64,000 nucleotides of DNA from Fluoribacter dumoffii NY 23 (GCF_000236165.1 NZ_CM001375.1:16341-80340); one strand, 5' to 3'; shown: positions 27,210-38,199, counted from the first letter of the stretch. Notes: generated from the letters alone by a model not told the origin. Translations and numbers: made by a program.

Positions 27210-27926
27210 TAAAAGAACAATCGGCTTTTCATCGTGTACAAAAGCTTTGTTAGGCATTAGGCGTATCCAGTAGCGATTACAACAGGCATTGCGTAAGTTG
27301 GGTAAATATCATGGGAAAGCGAGGATCAAACGCTTAATGCAGCAGGAAGAACTCAAACCTAAAGCGGCAAGGCGTTTTAAAGTGACAACAGATAGTCGCC
27401 ACTCAAAGCATGTGGCCGAAAATATCTTGGGAAGACCATTTAATCCTGTTGCTATTAACACCGTTTGGGCGTCTGATATAACCTACATTCAAACTGATGA
27501 GGGCTGGCTTTATCTAGCATAGATTTATTCAATCGACAGATTGTCGGTTGGAGCATGGGAACTCGGTTGGTTACAAGCCTTATTGAAGATGCTCTTATCA
27601 TGGCGATTCACCGCAATAACCCACCTAATGGCGTTATTCATCATTCTGATATAGGATCTCAATATTGCAGTAATGCTTATCAATCGCTTCTCAAAGAACA
27701 TGATTTTATTTGCTCCATGAGTGGCTCGGGTAACTGTTATGACAATGCAGTTATGGAAAGTTTCTATCATACTTTGAAAGTCGAAATGATTTATGGGGAA
27801 CAATATAAAACTAGAAAGGATGCTCGATTAGCTCTATTCGATTACATTGAAGTGTTTTACAATCGTCAGCGCATCCATTCAACTTTAGGGTTTCAGACCC
27901 CGAATGACTTTGGGTTGGTTGCATAA
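27210..27926 (+). pseudogene. IS3-family transposase OrfB remnant
   Basis: Pieces of OrfB lie in different frames. The start is followed by an early stop (near 27251). A segment between about 27275 and 27295 joins distant parts, so internal sequence is missing. A frameshift near 27520 separates ASDITYIQTDEGWLYLA from IDLFNRQIVGW. The last part (27555-27926) keeps HSDIGSQ and DNAVMESF. The catalytic residues are therefore present but not in one frame. Confidence 0.85.
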
Positions 27927-27997
27927 TGTTGGTGTCCTGTTTTTTCGAGGAAAGATCAAATGTGGCGTATTTTGAGGCGACTATAGGCATTTGTTCA

Positions 27998-28192
27998 TTA
28001 TTCTACGGGTGCTTTTTTAAAATGTCGAACTACCTTTGTCGTCGCATTGTCAATTATTTCGCCTCTAATGTCGCCGGGTGTATCACTAACTTCGGCTAAC
28101 ATCCAAATATATAATTTCTCAATATCATCGCCAGACTTATATTGTATTATTTTCTCATTGGAATAAATTCGTGCGGTATATTGTTGATTCAT
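27998..28192 (-). CDS. Small hypothetical protein
   Basis: A 64-residue soluble protein with no recognised motif. GAGAATGAGAT precedes the start. The mix of strands and a helix (DIEKLYIWMLAEV) looks like a complete small domain. It lies just beyond the decayed IS, so loss of neighbours is possible. Confidence 0.5.
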   Translation of the reverse strand: MNQQYTARIYSNEKIIQYKSGDDIEKLYIWMLAEVSDTPGDIRGEIIDNATTKVVRHFKKAPVE

Positions 28193-28547
28193 ATCTCATT
28201 CTCCATTCAAGATATTGCTCAATAAATCCATTTCACAATTTCATCTTGAAAGACCTTCTTTTAAGCAAAATCTTATTATAAATTATAGCCTAGTTGGGGT
28301 GCTCGTTGAGATGTTTTGATACGTTTTGCTTGTCCTATTTGTTTAATCAGATATTCGTCAAGGAATCGGCGGTTTAACAAACCAGTCAAGAGCTCGCAGA
28401 TTGATTGAGAATGCAGTATGGGGTAAGTCAGGATACGTGTGCAAAATGGGTCACTTCATTTTTATAGAGACCCATAACCCTTGCCGTGTATGGGTTGTAG
28501 CCTTTTGCCATAGAAATGGTTTTTAAGATAAAAATTAGAGTAAACTA
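28193..28547. other. Gene-poor stretch
   Basis: About 355 bases without a supported gene. A plus-strand frame without start (about 28361-28520, IRQGIGGLTNQSRARRLI) reads sensibly and could be a gene remnant; I cannot name it. Confidence 0.35.
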
Positions 28548-28991
28548 TTACTGCTCCCATGGTGGCTTTGGTGTGATTGTCAATGGGGTAGAACTATCAT
28601 CTTTTTTCATTTCCTCCTGATTTGCAGTAAGATCAAGAGCGTTATGTCGCATTGTTGTTTTAAAATTTTGCATTCTTTCACGTGCTGCTAATAATTCTTC
28701 CTCTGATGGTTGCAGTGTAACCGATGACAACTGACTTTGCTCATCTTTATTGTATGGTTTATCAGCGCAAACAAATGGAAGTGCCTGGTTAGTTATAACA
28801 TGAATTGTTGATAATTCATTATGCCCACTTGGTAGTGATATTAACTCAACATTATACCCGTTTCTTTGTAATTCTTGAGGGAATCTTTGGTTAGCTTCAA
28901 GTCGAGTTTCGCCTGTAACATTATATTTGATTTGGTTAGCAGGTGTTTGTCTCAGGGTTTCTAATTGGCCAATAGACATGAAAATATTCAA
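28548..28991 (-). CDS. Hypothetical protein with glutamate-rich C-terminal region
   Basis: A 147-residue soluble protein read from a TTG at 28991 (an in-frame ATG at 28979 is the alternative). A central NGYNVELISLPSGHNEL looks like part of an alpha/beta fold. The last 50 residues are acidic (EEELLAARERM, NQEEMKKDD) and end in a proline-rich tail. Short E-rich stretches near the C-terminus are typical of Dot/Icm secretion substrates in Legionella, so an effector or effector fragment is possible. Family not recognised. Confidence 0.5.
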   Translation of the reverse strand: MNIFMSIGQLETLRQTPANQIKYNVTGETRLEANQRFPQELQRNGYNVELISLPSGHNELSTIHVITNQALPFVCADKPYNKDEQSQLSSVTLQPSEEELLAARERMQNFKTTMRHNALDLTANQEEMKKDDSSTPLTITPKPPWEQ

Positions 28992-29256
28992 GCCTTGTGG
29001 TGAATAAATCTATTTTTTATCATTTGAAATAATCAAGTAGGAAGAAATGGACGAGTAAGTTGCTTTAGTTACCATCGGAACAGGTAGTATTGATACAGCT
29101 GTATGTCAGGAGATGTAAAAAATCGAATTATCAAATTTCATTGATTGTTATTTCAAAGAAGGCAATCATGGACCAATAACCATGGCGCGCAAGCGCGGAT
29201 TGTCCTTAGGACATGGCATTAACCCAAATTTTTATTGGAAAAAATGCAATGTTATT

Positions 29257-30381
29257 TCATGTAGAAAGAAGGACAATCCTTTTGCGAAAATACATTAATG
29301 TGGTCATGAAAAAAATAGAGCCTATTATTGCAAGCGTCAGAAATTGCGGCCACACGATACCAAACCCTGCCCCTCTAAATAAAATCGATTGAGCAAGCAT
29401 CACAAAGTGAGTGTTAGGCGCAACCAGCATCATGGTCTGGACAAATTCAGGCATGCTCTCACGAGGGGTCAATCCACCTGAAAGCATTTCTAGCGGGAGA
29501 AGTACCAGAATCAATAAGATACCAAATTGAGGCATGGAGCGGGTGATGGTTCCCATAAAAATACCTATTGACGTTGTAGCGAACAAATTGATTGCCGCAC
29601 CAAGCAAAAACAGAAGAATTGAACCCTCAATGGGGGCAGAGAGTAACCCTTGTACCACTGTAATAAGCGAAACAGCACAAACGATGAGTACAATGGAAGC
29701 CATTGCCCAAATTTTGCTGGCCATGATTTCAAATGGCGTGACTGGCATCACTAATAAATGTTCAATTGTTCCATGTTCGCGCTCCCGAAGTAATGCGGCA
29801 CCCGTTAGCACAATGGATAACATCGTTACATTATTAATCAACTCCATTAAGGCACCAAACCAGATCTTAGTTAATGTCGGGTTAAATCGAACGCGGACTG
29901 CAAGATCAACAGGCGGAGTTTCCACAGAACGATAATGTTCGACAAATTCATTGATCTCCCTCTCAATAATAGTTTGAATGTAGGCTGTTCCTGTGAACGC
30001 CTGACTCATGCGTGTAGCATCAATATTCAGTTGAAGGGTTGGCTTTCGCCCGGACAAAAGATTCCGTTGAAAATCAGGCGGGATATTTAAACCAAAGGTA
30101 TATAAGCCTTCATCCATGCCCGAATCCATCTTTGCTTGTGAGGTGGTCACGTATTTTATAAATTGTGGGGGATAAAAAGCATCCCTGATACGTTGTGAAA
30201 CAGCGGATTGATCGAGATCAACAATGACAATCGGTGCTTTGTGCAGCATTTCGGGCATGGCTGTGGCTGTTGTATAGATTTGTACAGTAAATGCAAAGAC
30301 GATCAGTGCTATCATAATTGGGTCACGAAGCAAACTTCGATATTCCTTAAACCCAAGTTGCACAATATTACTTATTGTCAC
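29257..30381 (-). CDS. ABC-2 type permease (YhhJ/YbhR-like)
   Basis: A 374-residue inner-membrane permease. It has one N-terminal helix (~20-40), a large periplasmic region (to ~170) and five more helices (180-365), the ABC-2 membrane layout. LREREHGTIEHLLVMPVTPFEI is the family signature on the cytoplasmic side. The GTG at 30381 starts right after the stop of the upstream gene, with AGGAG 8 bases before it, so the three genes form one operon with the fusion protein and the ATPase. The likely role is export of drugs or lipids through a trans-envelope pump. Confidence 0.9.
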   Translation of the reverse strand: MTISNIVQLGFKEYRSLLRDPIMIALIVFAFTVQIYTTATAMPEMLHKAPIVIVDLDQSAVSQRIRDAFYPPQFIKYVTTSQAKMDSGMDEGLYTFGLNIPPDFQRNLLSGRKPTLQLNIDATRMSQAFTGTAYIQTIIEREINEFVEHYRSVETPPVDLAVRVRFNPTLTKIWFGALMELINNVTMLSIVLTGAALLREREHGTIEHLLVMPVTPFEIMASKIWAMASIVLIVCAVSLITVVQGLLSAPIEGSILLFLLGAAINLFATTSIGIFMGTITRSMPQFGILLILVLLPLEMLSGGLTPRESMPEFVQTMMLVAPNTHFVMLAQSILFRGAGFGIVWPQFLTLAIIGSIFFMTTLMYFRKRIVLLST

Positions 30382-33153
30382 TTAGCGCTCCTGTTTTTTT
30401 AAAAATAAAAGACAACACCCAAGCAATACCGGCAAGGTGATGAGTAAATATAAAAAAGGATGGAGCAAATCTTGAAAACTCAGTGCCTTGGAAAAAGTAC
30501 CTCGCGAAATCGTAAGAAAATGCGTTACCGGATAGATTTGGCCTATCATTGCTCCCAATCCTTCCAAAGAGGATACCGGCTCTATCATGCCAGAAAACTG
30601 GGTGGCTGGAAGAAGCGTCAGTATTGCAGTTCCAAACAATGCCGCCACTTGGCTTTTCATAAAAGTGGAGATTAGAAATCCCATCGAAGTGGAAAGAGTA
30701 ACGTAGATTAAAGCACTAAAGAAAAGGATGGAAAAACTTCCTTTGATCGGTACATCAAATAAATAAATGGACAAGGCGATTAGCAATAGAAAATTAAATA
30801 CGGCCAAAATCACATAAGGTATCAATTTTCCCAAAAGAAACTCAAGTTTAGTAATGGGCGTCACGTATAAATTAACGATGGATCCCAGCTCTTTTTCTCG
30901 CACCACAGAAAGTGCCATCAACATCGCCGGGATTAACATCAATAGGATAGGAATGACGGCTGGAACCATGGCAGGTAAACTTTTCACATCCGGGTTATAA
31001 CGAAAACGAGGCTCAATATTGAAGAACTCCTCCGATTTTTGATGAGTCAAATAAGGCCAACTATTCACTAACCAATGCTGATGCATTCCATACACATAAC
31101 TCTGAATGGTTTCTGCACGGGTAGGCATTGCTCCATCAATCCATGCCCCAACTTGTACGGGAGTCTCTTTATTGATGTCACGGGCAAACCCACTTGGGAT
31201 TTCCAATGCCAAGCTTAATTTTCCGCTTCGCATACGTTGATCCATTTCTTTATAATCCAAGATGGGAGGGAGTTCTTTAAAATAGTGCGAGCTGGCTATA
31301 TTAAGAACATAAGCGTGGCTGGCATTCGTTTGATCCCGATCAAGAACTGCAAAGGTTAACTGTTCGATATCCAGAGTAACTCCATAACTCATAATGATCA
31401 TCAGTAGAATGCTTCCCAAAAGCGCAAGAGTTGCACGAATTGGATCGCGTATCAGTTCGAGCGCTTCACGACGGCTGTAGCTGAACATGCGTCTGATGTT
31501 GAAATATTTTTTTGCAGGAATGATTTTGGGGTGTTCAGATAAAGAGCTCATGATTGGTTTTGCAGGATGTTGCCCTGAAGGATTCACCTCCTTCTTCTTC
31601 ATGGCCTCTTCTAGATAGCTGATAAAGGCTTCTTCTAGCGAAGAGGCTTGTCTTTGTTGGATGAGTTTGACTGGATTTTCACTAACCAATACTTTACCGG
31701 CATGCATCAGCGAAATGCGATCGCAACGTTCTGCCTCATTCATGAAATGGGTAGAAATAAAAATGGTTACTTTATCCTGTCGGGATAAATCAAGCATTAA
31801 TTGCCAAAATATATCGCGAGCAACCGGATCAACACCAGAAGTCGGTTCATCAAGAATGAGTATATCGGGTTGATGGATAATGGCTACAGCAAGAGAAAGC
31901 CTTTGACGAAGACCTAGTGGTAATGAGTCAGGCCGTTCATTTTCATAGTCAGACAAAGAGAATTTTTCGAGCAATTGTTTGATGCGTTTGGGAATGCTAT
32001 GGGCGGGCAAACGAAACAATTTGGCATGCAACATGAGATTTTGATGAACCGTTAATTCCGTGTACAGCGAAAAAGATTGGGACATATAGCCAATGCGTTG
32101 ACGTATCATCAGATCGTTTGAATCAACAGATTGTCCAAATAGCGAAGCTTGACCCTCGCTGGCAGGAAGCAGACCGGTTAATATTTTCATAACCGTTGTT
32201 TTGCCACAACCATTCGAGCCAAGAAACCCAAAAATTTCGCCACGCTCTATACAAAAATTGACGTGGTCTACTGCGACAAAATCACCAAAGCGTTTGGTCA
32301 AACCGGTTGCTTCAATAGCTACTTCCGATTTTTGAGTGGATGAGCGGGGTTCTATTACCATGGGGTGCATTTGTCGCTGCTGCTCGGGTAAGAGGGCAAC
32401 AAACGCTTCTTCCAGAGAATGAGTACGACTTTGCCTCAACAGGTCACTCATAGTCCCTGAAGCCAAGACTTTTCCAGCATTCATTGCAACCAGCCAATCA
32501 AAACACGCCGCTTCCTCCATGTATGCAGTGGCCACCAGAACACTCATTTTCGGCATTTCAGCACGCAACGTCTCAATGAGCTCCCAGAATTGACGCCTTG
32601 AAAGGGGATCCACTCCTGTCGTAGGCTCATCCAGAATTAACAGATCGGGAGTGTGAATCAGAGCACAACATAATCCAAGTTTCTGCTTCATCCCTCCAGA
32701 CAGCTTACCTGCTGGCCTGTCTCGAAAAGGGAATAACCCTGTTCTATCCAACAAACGGGTAATGTAGTATTGTCGCACTTCACGGCTATGGCCAAAAAGA
32801 CTCCCAAAGAAATCGATGTTTTCAAATACTGAAAGGGTAGGATACAGATTTTTCCCCAAGCCTTGAGGCATATAAGCAATGCGCGTGCAGAGGGCTTCAC
32901 GATGAGAGCTACTCGCCATATTGCCACCAAGAACAAAAATTTGTCCGCGTTGAATGACGCGGGCTCCAGCAATGAGTGAAAACAGACTGGATTTTCCAAC
33001 ACCATCTGGCCCAATGAAGCCAACAATACAACCAGAAGGCAGTTTAAGAGTAATGTTATCCAGGGCACAAGTTTTACCATACCACAAACTCAGGTTATTG
33101 ATTTCACAAACCGGTTTTTCAACCCCATTATTGGAGGCCTTGTTATTTGACAT
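30382..33153 (-). CDS. ABC transporter, two ATPase domains fused to an ABC-2 permease (RbbA/YhiH-like)
   Basis: A 923-residue protein. ATPase domain 1 (about 12-240) has [17 protein letters not shown] and [11 protein letters not shown]. Domain 2 (about 280-505) has GSNGCGKTT and [11 protein letters not shown]; its signature site reads LPLGLRQRL, a weakened version. The C-terminal 360 residues are a permease with six membrane helices and a large periplasmic loop. The gene order matches the yhiI-rbbA-yhhJ type of exporter found in many proteobacteria. The start overlaps the upstream HlyD gene by 11 bases. The degenerate second signature suggests one asymmetric ATP site. Confidence 0.92.
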   Translation of the reverse strand: MSNNKASNNGVEKPVCEINNLSLWYGKTCALDNITLKLPSGCIVGFIGPDGVGKSSLFSLIAGARVIQRGQIFVLGGNMASSSHREALCTRIAYMPQGLGKNLYPTLSVFENIDFFGSLFGHSREVRQYYITRLLDRTGLFPFRDRPAGKLSGGMKQKLGLCCALIHTPDLLILDEPTTGVDPLSRRQFWELIETLRAEMPKMSVLVATAYMEEAACFDWLVAMNAGKVLASGTMSDLLRQSRTHSLEEAFVALLPEQQRQMHPMVIEPRSSTQKSEVAIEATGLTKRFGDFVAVDHVNFCIERGEIFGFLGSNGCGKTTVMKILTGLLPASEGQASLFGQSVDSNDLMIRQRIGYMSQSFSLYTELTVHQNLMLHAKLFRLPAHSIPKRIKQLLEKFSLSDYENERPDSLPLGLRQRLSLAVAIIHQPDILILDEPTSGVDPVARDIFWQLMLDLSRQDKVTIFISTHFMNEAERCDRISLMHAGKVLVSENPVKLIQQRQASSLEEAFISYLEEAMKKKEVNPSGQHPAKPIMSSLSEHPKIIPAKKYFNIRRMFSYSRREALELIRDPIRATLALLGSILLMIIMSYGVTLDIEQLTFAVLDRDQTNASHAYVLNIASSHYFKELPPILDYKEMDQRMRSGKLSLALEIPSGFARDINKETPVQVGAWIDGAMPTRAETIQSYVYGMHQHWLVNSWPYLTHQKSEEFFNIEPRFRYNPDVKSLPAMVPAVIPILLMLIPAMLMALSVVREKELGSIVNLYVTPITKLEFLLGKLIPYVILAVFNFLLLIALSIYLFDVPIKGSFSILFFSALIYVTLSTSMGFLISTFMKSQVAALFGTAILTLLPATQFSGMIEPVSSLEGLGAMIGQIYPVTHFLTISRGTFSKALSFQDLLHPFLYLLITLPVLLGCCLLFLKKQER

Positions 33154-34222
33154 TTATTTTAACTTCCAACGCCGCGGGCCATTTGCTTTTGGGATCTAAT
33201 TGAACATAAGCCATCCCTGGCAGCCCTGTCTTGACTAAGGCGATATATTTTTTCAGCAATTCAGGTGCAATACGGGCTTTAACACGGAACATCAGTTTTT
33301 CTCGTTCACTGGCCGTTTCTACGGCTTTAGGTGTGAATTGCGCCACACTGGCGACAAAAGTCACCTTAGCCGGTATCACATAGTTGGGTGCCGCATCAAG
33401 AATTAAATGAACTGGTGCGCCGATTTGTACTTTACCTGCTTGCTCTGTTGGAAGAAAAAAAACCATATACACATCACTTAAGTCAACCATGTTCAATACT
33501 CTGCCTCCTGCGCTGAGCACTTCTCCTGGTTGCGCAACCCGAAACTGGATACGTCCATCACAGGGAGCGATTAAAGTGCTGTCGTTGATATCTGCTGATA
33601 TACGCTCGATGGTCGCTTGGGTCGCATCGACAGAGGACTCTACGGCGACAACTTCTGCCTCAGCAGTTGCAATCGATGCATCAGCGGAAGCAACATGCGC
33701 TTTGGCAGCATGGAGAGTGGCTTGTGCGCTATAGAAATGAGCACGGGCCTCATCAAGACTATCCAGTGACGCAGCCCCTTTAGTGACCAATTTTTCAGTA
33801 CGGGAAAGGCGTTTTTGCGCCAAATCGAGCTCTGCTTCGCGTTGAGCAACGGTAGCTAATGCGGCTTCTTTTTCACTTTTTCGTTGAATGACCTGATTTT
33901 TGGCACTAATGACTTTGCTCTTGGCTTCTTTATTCTGTGCTTTGGCTTCTCTAAGCTGTGCTTCTAATACTTCCGTATCCATTTTAGCCAGAACTTGACC
34001 TGATTTTACAAAGTCACCTTCATCCACCAGGATGGTTTCTATTCGTCCAGGAATTTTGGTTGCAATATCAATCTCTACGGCTTCAATACGCCCATTACCA
34101 CTGGCAAAACCTTCTCCCATTGGATTGGGGTGATAATAATACCAAAAAATGGGTATTAGCATAAGGCATAAACCGCCAATAACAATTCCCCATAACCATT
34201 TTTGTTTCCTTCCGACGGCCAT
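33143..34222 (-). CDS. HlyD-family membrane fusion protein
   Basis: A 359-residue periplasmic adaptor. The ATG at 34222 is chosen because AAGG lies 6 bases upstream. One membrane anchor (about 8-28), then a lipoyl half-motif ([19 protein letters not shown]), a long coiled-coil hairpin rich in Ala, Glu and Lys (about 80-200), the second lipoyl part (IAPCDGRIQ) and a barrel domain. It links the inner-membrane ABC pump encoded next to it with an outer-membrane channel. It is the first gene of the operon. Confidence 0.92.
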   Translation of the reverse strand: MAVGRKQKWLWGIVIGGLCLMLIPIFWYYYHPNPMGEGFASGNGRIEAVEIDIATKIPGRIETILVDEGDFVKSGQVLAKMDTEVLEAQLREAKAQNKEAKSKVISAKNQVIQRKSEKEAALATVAQREAELDLAQKRLSRTEKLVTKGAASLDSLDEARAHFYSAQATLHAAKAHVASADASIATAEAEVVAVESSVDATQATIERISADINDSTLIAPCDGRIQFRVAQPGEVLSAGGRVLNMVDLSDVYMVFFLPTEQAGKVQIGAPVHLILDAAPNYVIPAKVTFVASVAQFTPKAVETASEREKLMFRVKARIAPELLKKYIALVKTGLPGMAYVQLDPKSKWPAALEVKINVK

Positions 34223-34359
34223 GTTCATCCTTATTTTCAATAATCTCTTTTAATGTACCGGTATGAGGTGCATTCCAAAGTCCGCACGTTGTTTGGCATA
34301 AAACTGATTTAAGTTATTTTTGCTATATTAAAATTAATTCACTTAATGATTTAAGACAA

Positions 34360-35205
34360 ATGTATTTTACACTCATTATGATTATTATAGGGATTTTTTT
34401 CCTTTTAGGAGGAGCCATCGTGGTTTGGCCGCTTATCAAAAAAGCATCGTATTATCATTACCAATGGATAGCCAATCTTGTGCTTATTTGTTTTTTTATA
34501 GGCAGTTTTCTTTTTGTCATTGTCTACACCCTTTTGATTAATGAGTTTTTTACGAATTATTTTTACGCCACCCTTTTTTTATTAGGGGGTTTTTATGTGT
34601 TTTGGATGAGTTATTTGAGTTCAAAAACGATTGAAAAAATCAAAACCATGGATAATTTGAAGTTAGAATATGAAAAAATTCGTTATAATGCAGAACACGA
34701 TAAACTCACCGGATGCTTCAATCGTCATTATTTAATGGAAATTTTGGACAATCGCTTTAGAAAAATCAAATTAAACACTGGACAGTTAACGGTCATGTTT
34801 GTTGATTTAGATGGGTTTAAGAAAATCAATGATGAATATGGCCATGATTTCGGGGACCAAATCTTACAGCGCTTTGGTCAATTATTAAAACAACAACTTC
34901 GAGAAGAAGACATCATTGCCCGCTATGGTGGCGATGAATTTGTGGTATTGGTTGAAAACATCCCCTTAACTAAAGCCAAGTCTATCGGACAGAAAATCAT
35001 TCAAACGACTTCTCGGATTACCAAAGAAAAACTCCCTAATCATTCATCACTTGGTTGTTCTGTGGGCATCACCCAATTAACCAAGAACTCGTTATCCATC
35101 AATAGCGTGCTAAAAAAAGCGGACGACGCCTGCTACAAGGCTAAAAAAAATCATGGCAATACCATTTGGGTCGATGACAACATGACCTCTTCATTTCTTG
35201 ACTGA
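34360..35205 (+). CDS. Membrane-bound diguanylate cyclase (GGDEF)
   Basis: A 281-residue protein with three N-terminal membrane helices (3-24, 36-60, 68-85), a coiled linker and a GGDEF domain (about 118-275). The active site is YGGDEF near 193-198. A product-inhibition site RxxD (REED) stands 5 residues before it, so feedback control by c-di-GMP is expected. DKLTGCFNRHYL marks the domain start. The input region has no known sensor fold. It is divergent from the exporter operon and no strong ribosome-binding site is visible. Confidence 0.92.
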   Translation: MYFTLIMIIIGIFFLLGGAIVVWPLIKKASYYHYQWIANLVLICFFIGSFLFVIVYTLLINEFFTNYFYATLFLLGGFYVFWMSYLSSKTIEKIKTMDNLKLEYEKIRYNAEHDKLTGCFNRHYLMEILDNRFRKIKLNTGQLTVMFVDLDGFKKINDEYGHDFGDQILQRFGQLLKQQLREEDIIARYGGDEFVVLVENIPLTKAKSIGQKIIQTTSRITKEKLPNHSSLGCSVGITQLTKNSLSINSVLKKADDACYKAKKNHGNTIWVDDNMTSSFLD

Positions 35206-35247
35206 TAACCCATGACAAATAACATTGATTAATAATCAAGTAGAAAT

Positions 35248-36198
35248 TTAAAAAAGAAAATATCCTCCTACAGCGAAGATGAGATATAAAAAAACCAAGA
35301 CGCCGCCCATCCATCGTGATATCCGCTGTGTTAACATAAAAAGAGAGATTATGACCATGGTGAACAAGCAAAAAGGCAGATAGAAAATTAATGTTTGCTG
35401 ATTGACCTTCACGGGTTTTATCATGGCAATAATACCTGCATTAAATAAAAAAAATGCAAAAATTGAACCGACCACATTACCAAAACTAATTTCCGCTCTT
35501 CCTTTAAGTGCTGCAGGCAATTCCCTGGCTATTTCCTCAATACTGACTAAAAAAGCAAGAATAATCATTCCGAAAAAGGTGCCGGAAAGTCCAAAATATC
35601 GAATCATGGTTTTAGATGCCATAACGATGAGCTCACTCCCCACAAGAATGGCTACTAGAGAGAAGAGAAGTAATCCTAAAGATTTCCACCGTTCTTCTTT
35701 TTTGACCGAGTCTATGGTTTCAGAAAGTTCATGAGATGGCTTGATGTCATACCCTTTTTTATGGAGCCATAAGAGGTAAAAGACTGAAAGGATAAAGCTT
35801 ACAAATAAAATCAAGCCATCGATTCTCGAAAGTTCCCCATCTAATGCGAATAGCCCCCATAGAAGAATAGCTAGGTTAGGTAAAATAAGAATACGTTTTG
35901 GTGTTTGCTTAAATGTCATCGGTGCAATTAATGCGGTGATGCCAAAGGCTAGTGCAATCGCGACTATGGTGGCACCGATGATTGAACCTAAGGCAATGCC
36001 TGCCATTTCGTTAAACGCACCGACGGCTCCAATGGCTAAGTTTTCTGGGTCGAAACCAATAAAAACAACGCTGATGAAAAAAGTAGAAACTCCAAAACTG
36101 GCCGAAGTTCCCACGGCTCCTTTCACCAGTTTCTCAGCAAAACAAATCACCAATAGAAGTCCTATGATAAAGAGCCCTATGGCCAGAAAAATATTCAA
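35248..36198 (-). CDS. Ca2+/cation antiporter of the CaCA family
   Basis: A 316-residue protein with about ten membrane helices in two inverted halves. The alpha repeats are visible: GFDPENLAIGAVG (near 49-61) and, in the second half, SIEEIARELPAALKG (near 218-232); each carries the acidic residue that binds the cation. A polar loop (about 150-175) joins the halves. The start is TTG with GGAG 8 bases upstream. It probably exports Ca2+ in exchange for Na+ or H+. The first repeat differs from the common GTSLPE form, so ion choice is uncertain. Confidence 0.88.
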   Translation of the reverse strand: MNIFLAIGLFIIGLLLVICFAEKLVKGAVGTSASFGVSTFFISVVFIGFDPENLAIGAVGAFNEMAGIALGSIIGATIVAIALAFGITALIAPMTFKQTPKRILILPNLAILLWGLFALDGELSRIDGLILFVSFILSVFYLLWLHKKGYDIKPSHELSETIDSVKKEERWKSLGLLLFSLVAILVGSELIVMASKTMIRYFGLSGTFFGMIILAFLVSIEEIARELPAALKGRAEISFGNVVGSIFAFFLFNAGIIAMIKPVKVNQQTLIFYLPFCLFTMVIISLFMLTQRISRWMGGVLVFLYLIFAVGGYFLF

Positions 36199-36432
36199 TT
36201 TGTTGCTCCAGCAATGGAATTAGGTGTTGCCTTTTCGAGAAAATAAAGAGTTAATTCTTGTTCTATCACTGCAACTTGTGAATAAATTCTCTAATCGCAG
36301 CCACCTTGCATCATAGCTTACTTAATCCAAATAAATAAAGCTTTGCGGAGAAAGAAGAAGCCATCCGCTCTAATTCACTAATTGAGATAATATTTTAAGC
36401 GCTTATCCTCTATCGCTTGATTTTAATTTATG

Positions 36433-36444
36433 TTAGCATGCTAA
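36433..36444. promoter_or_regulatory. Palindrome TTAGCATGCTAA before the efflux gene
   Basis: A perfect 12-base palindrome within an AT-rich promoter region before the outer-membrane factor gene. It is of the size and form of a MarR-family operator, and a MarR gene lies downstream. Confidence 0.45.
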
Positions 36445-36472
36445 TTATTAGTTTGTTAATTGGTTTTTGGAA

Positions 36473-36775
36473 ATGAGGCGCTTCACTCTGTTAGTGCATG
36501 AAATTAGCCTTGGTTGGCTCTATTTGCTCGATACAATCTCAAAACAGTTGAATTTTGGTCAGGCCCATCGAGCCTGGCTATTCCCCTTCTTAAGGGTAAA
36601 AAATCCATTGCTCCTTACGCAGCATCCTACCCTCTTTGAGACGTCAATTAAGCGACTCAGAGTAGGGCAGGTCATGAATAAATCGTACTTAAAACCTGCT
36701 GGGGCAACATCCCTTGATTGTAAGAGAATCCCTATCCACCCTGTGTCCTCCAGATTGAAATGGAGAAGCATATGA
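36473..36775 (+). CDS. Possible leader ORF overlapping the efflux gene start
   Basis: A 100-residue frame from the ATG at 36473 whose TGA stop overlaps the next gene's ATG as ATGA. It is basic, without membrane segments or a motif I know, and its ribosome-binding site is weak. The exact ATGA overlap suggests translational coupling, but the frame could be chance. Equally the stretch could be an untranslated leader. Confidence 0.25.
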   Translation: MRRFTLLVHEISLGWLYLLDTISKQLNFGQAHRAWLFPFLRVKNPLLLTQHPTLFETSIKRLRVGQVMNKSYLKPAGATSLDCKRIPIHPVSSRLKWRSI

Positions 36776-38199
36776 AATCCGCTTACCACAAGTTGATTGG
36801 GTTAACAGGGGCAATGGCTTTATGCTCATGCACTGTTGGGCCTGATTTTGTAAGACCCTCACCATTAAGAAACCAAGCCTACACCTCTAAATCAACATAT
36901 CAATTGGGCAATCAACACGTAGCACTGAAGAATAAAACGTCACGAACCTGGTGGAAAGAATTTCATTCCCCAGCGCTCAATCACCTGATGGAGCAAGGCA
37001 TCCAGCATAATTATTCTCTGGCGGCCATGCGAGAATCCTTGGCACAAGCCAAAGAGTTGGTTGCGGCCTCCCAAGGCCAGTTATGGCCTCAAGCCGGGCT
37101 CAATGCGACCGTCGGAAGGCAACAATATGGTCCTGCCACATTTGGACCCGTTAATCTCCGAATTGAACCCTTTTCCTATTATCAAATAGGTCCTAATGCT
37201 TCTTATACGCTCGATGTCTTTGGTGGAACACGTCGCACCATTGAAAAGCAAAAGGCATTAGCTTTATATCAACAACATGAGCTGGATGCCGCATTTTTGA
37301 CATTAACCGGTAACATCGCCACAACGTCTTTAACCCTTGCGACAATAAAAGCACGCATCGATGTACTTAAGGACATTATCCAGGATGACAAGAAAAATCT
37401 ACAGCTGATTCAAAAATCCTTTAGTGTGGGTTCGTCTTCTCGAAGTGATGTTTTAAGCGCGCAAAGCCAGTTAACCAATGATGAAACTTTATTGCCCTCT
37501 CTCTATCAACAACTTCGTGTTGCACAAAACACACTCAATGTTCTTTTAGGTACACTGCCACCGCGTTCACAGAAGGATTTAGTTTTTCAGTTAAAAGACT
37601 TTACTTTGCCTAAAAAACTGCCATTAGAACTGCCATCAACGCTTGCTCATAAAAGGCCGGATATCCTCGCTGCGGAAGCGAGTTTGCATGCAGCCAGTGC
37701 GGATGTTGGAATCGCTACGGCACGTCTTTATCCCAACATCACCCTTTCTGCCACACTCTTACAGGAGGGAGTAATTCCCAGCGCTCTATCAAGTATTTCT
37801 CCTAATGCATGGAGTCTTTTGAGTAATTTAACAACTCCTGTTTTTTCTGGAGGGACATTGCGTGCACAACGCCGAGCCTCCATCCATGCCTACCAATCGG
37901 TTTTGGCTCAATACCAACACATAGTACTTAAAGCATTTTATCAAGTGAGCGACCTGTTGTATGCCTTAAAACACGATGCAGAGGAACTTGCATTACAGAA
38001 AAAAGCGGTGCTGACCGCCAAAGAGTCTCTACGTGTGGCCAGATTGAGCTTTACTGCAGGCGTGGTTGGCGTTTTAGAAGTGCTTGATGCGGAACGATTG
38101 TATGCTCAATCGCGTTTGGGCTATGTCAATGCTCAAGCACAAAGGTATCAAGACACCATTCAACTGTATCTTGCTTTAGGTGGAGGGCTCTATCCTTAA
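36772..38199 (+). CDS. Outer-membrane efflux lipoprotein (NodT/OprM family)
   Basis: A 475-residue protein. The ATG at 36772 has GGAG 7 bases upstream. A lipoprotein signal ends in LCSCTVGPDF, where the second Cys is the typical lipidation site followed by VGPDF/Y, a hallmark of the family. Two repeats of helices and strands follow, including YTLDVFGGTRR and a second repeat with RPDILAAEASL. It forms the trimeric tunnel through the outer membrane and likely pairs with the MFS or ABC pump nearby. Confidence 0.94.
   Translation: MKSAYHKLIGLTGAMALCSCTVGPDFVRPSPLRNQAYTSKSTYQLGNQHVALKNKTSRTWWKEFHSPALNHLMEQGIQHNYSLAAMRESLAQAKELVAASQGQLWPQAGLNATVGRQQYGPATFGPVNLRIEPFSYYQIGPNASYTLDVFGGTRRTIEKQKALALYQQHELDAAFLTLTGNIATTSLTLATIKARIDVLKDIIQDDKKNLQLIQKSFSVGSSSRSDVLSAQSQLTNDETLLPSLYQQLRVAQNTLNVLLGTLPPRSQKDLVFQLKDFTLPKKLPLELPSTLAHKRPDILAAEASLHAASADVGIATARLYPNITLSATLLQEGVIPSALSSISPNAWSLLSNLTTPVFSGGTLRAQRRASIHAYQSVLAQYQHIVLKAFYQVSDLLYALKHDAEELALQKKAVLTAKESLRVARLSFTAGVVGVLEVLDAERLYAQSRLGYVNAQAQRYQDTIQLYLALGGGLYP

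Larger units (their letters stand above)
26842..27958 (+). mobile_element. Decayed IS3-family insertion sequence
   Basis: The ends match as inverted repeats: TGATCTTCTCTCGAA on the left and, inverted, TGATCTTTCCTCGAA on the right, both running into GGACACC. The element is 1117 bases, short for the family because the transposase OrfB has lost internal sequence. No clear target duplication remains. It differs from the IS at 22978. Confidence 0.8.

Noticed and set aside
29160-29200. GC-rich GCGCGCAAGCGCGG stem near the ABC-2 permease end
   Set aside because: Short self-complementary core without a T run on the relevant strand; too weak to call a terminator.
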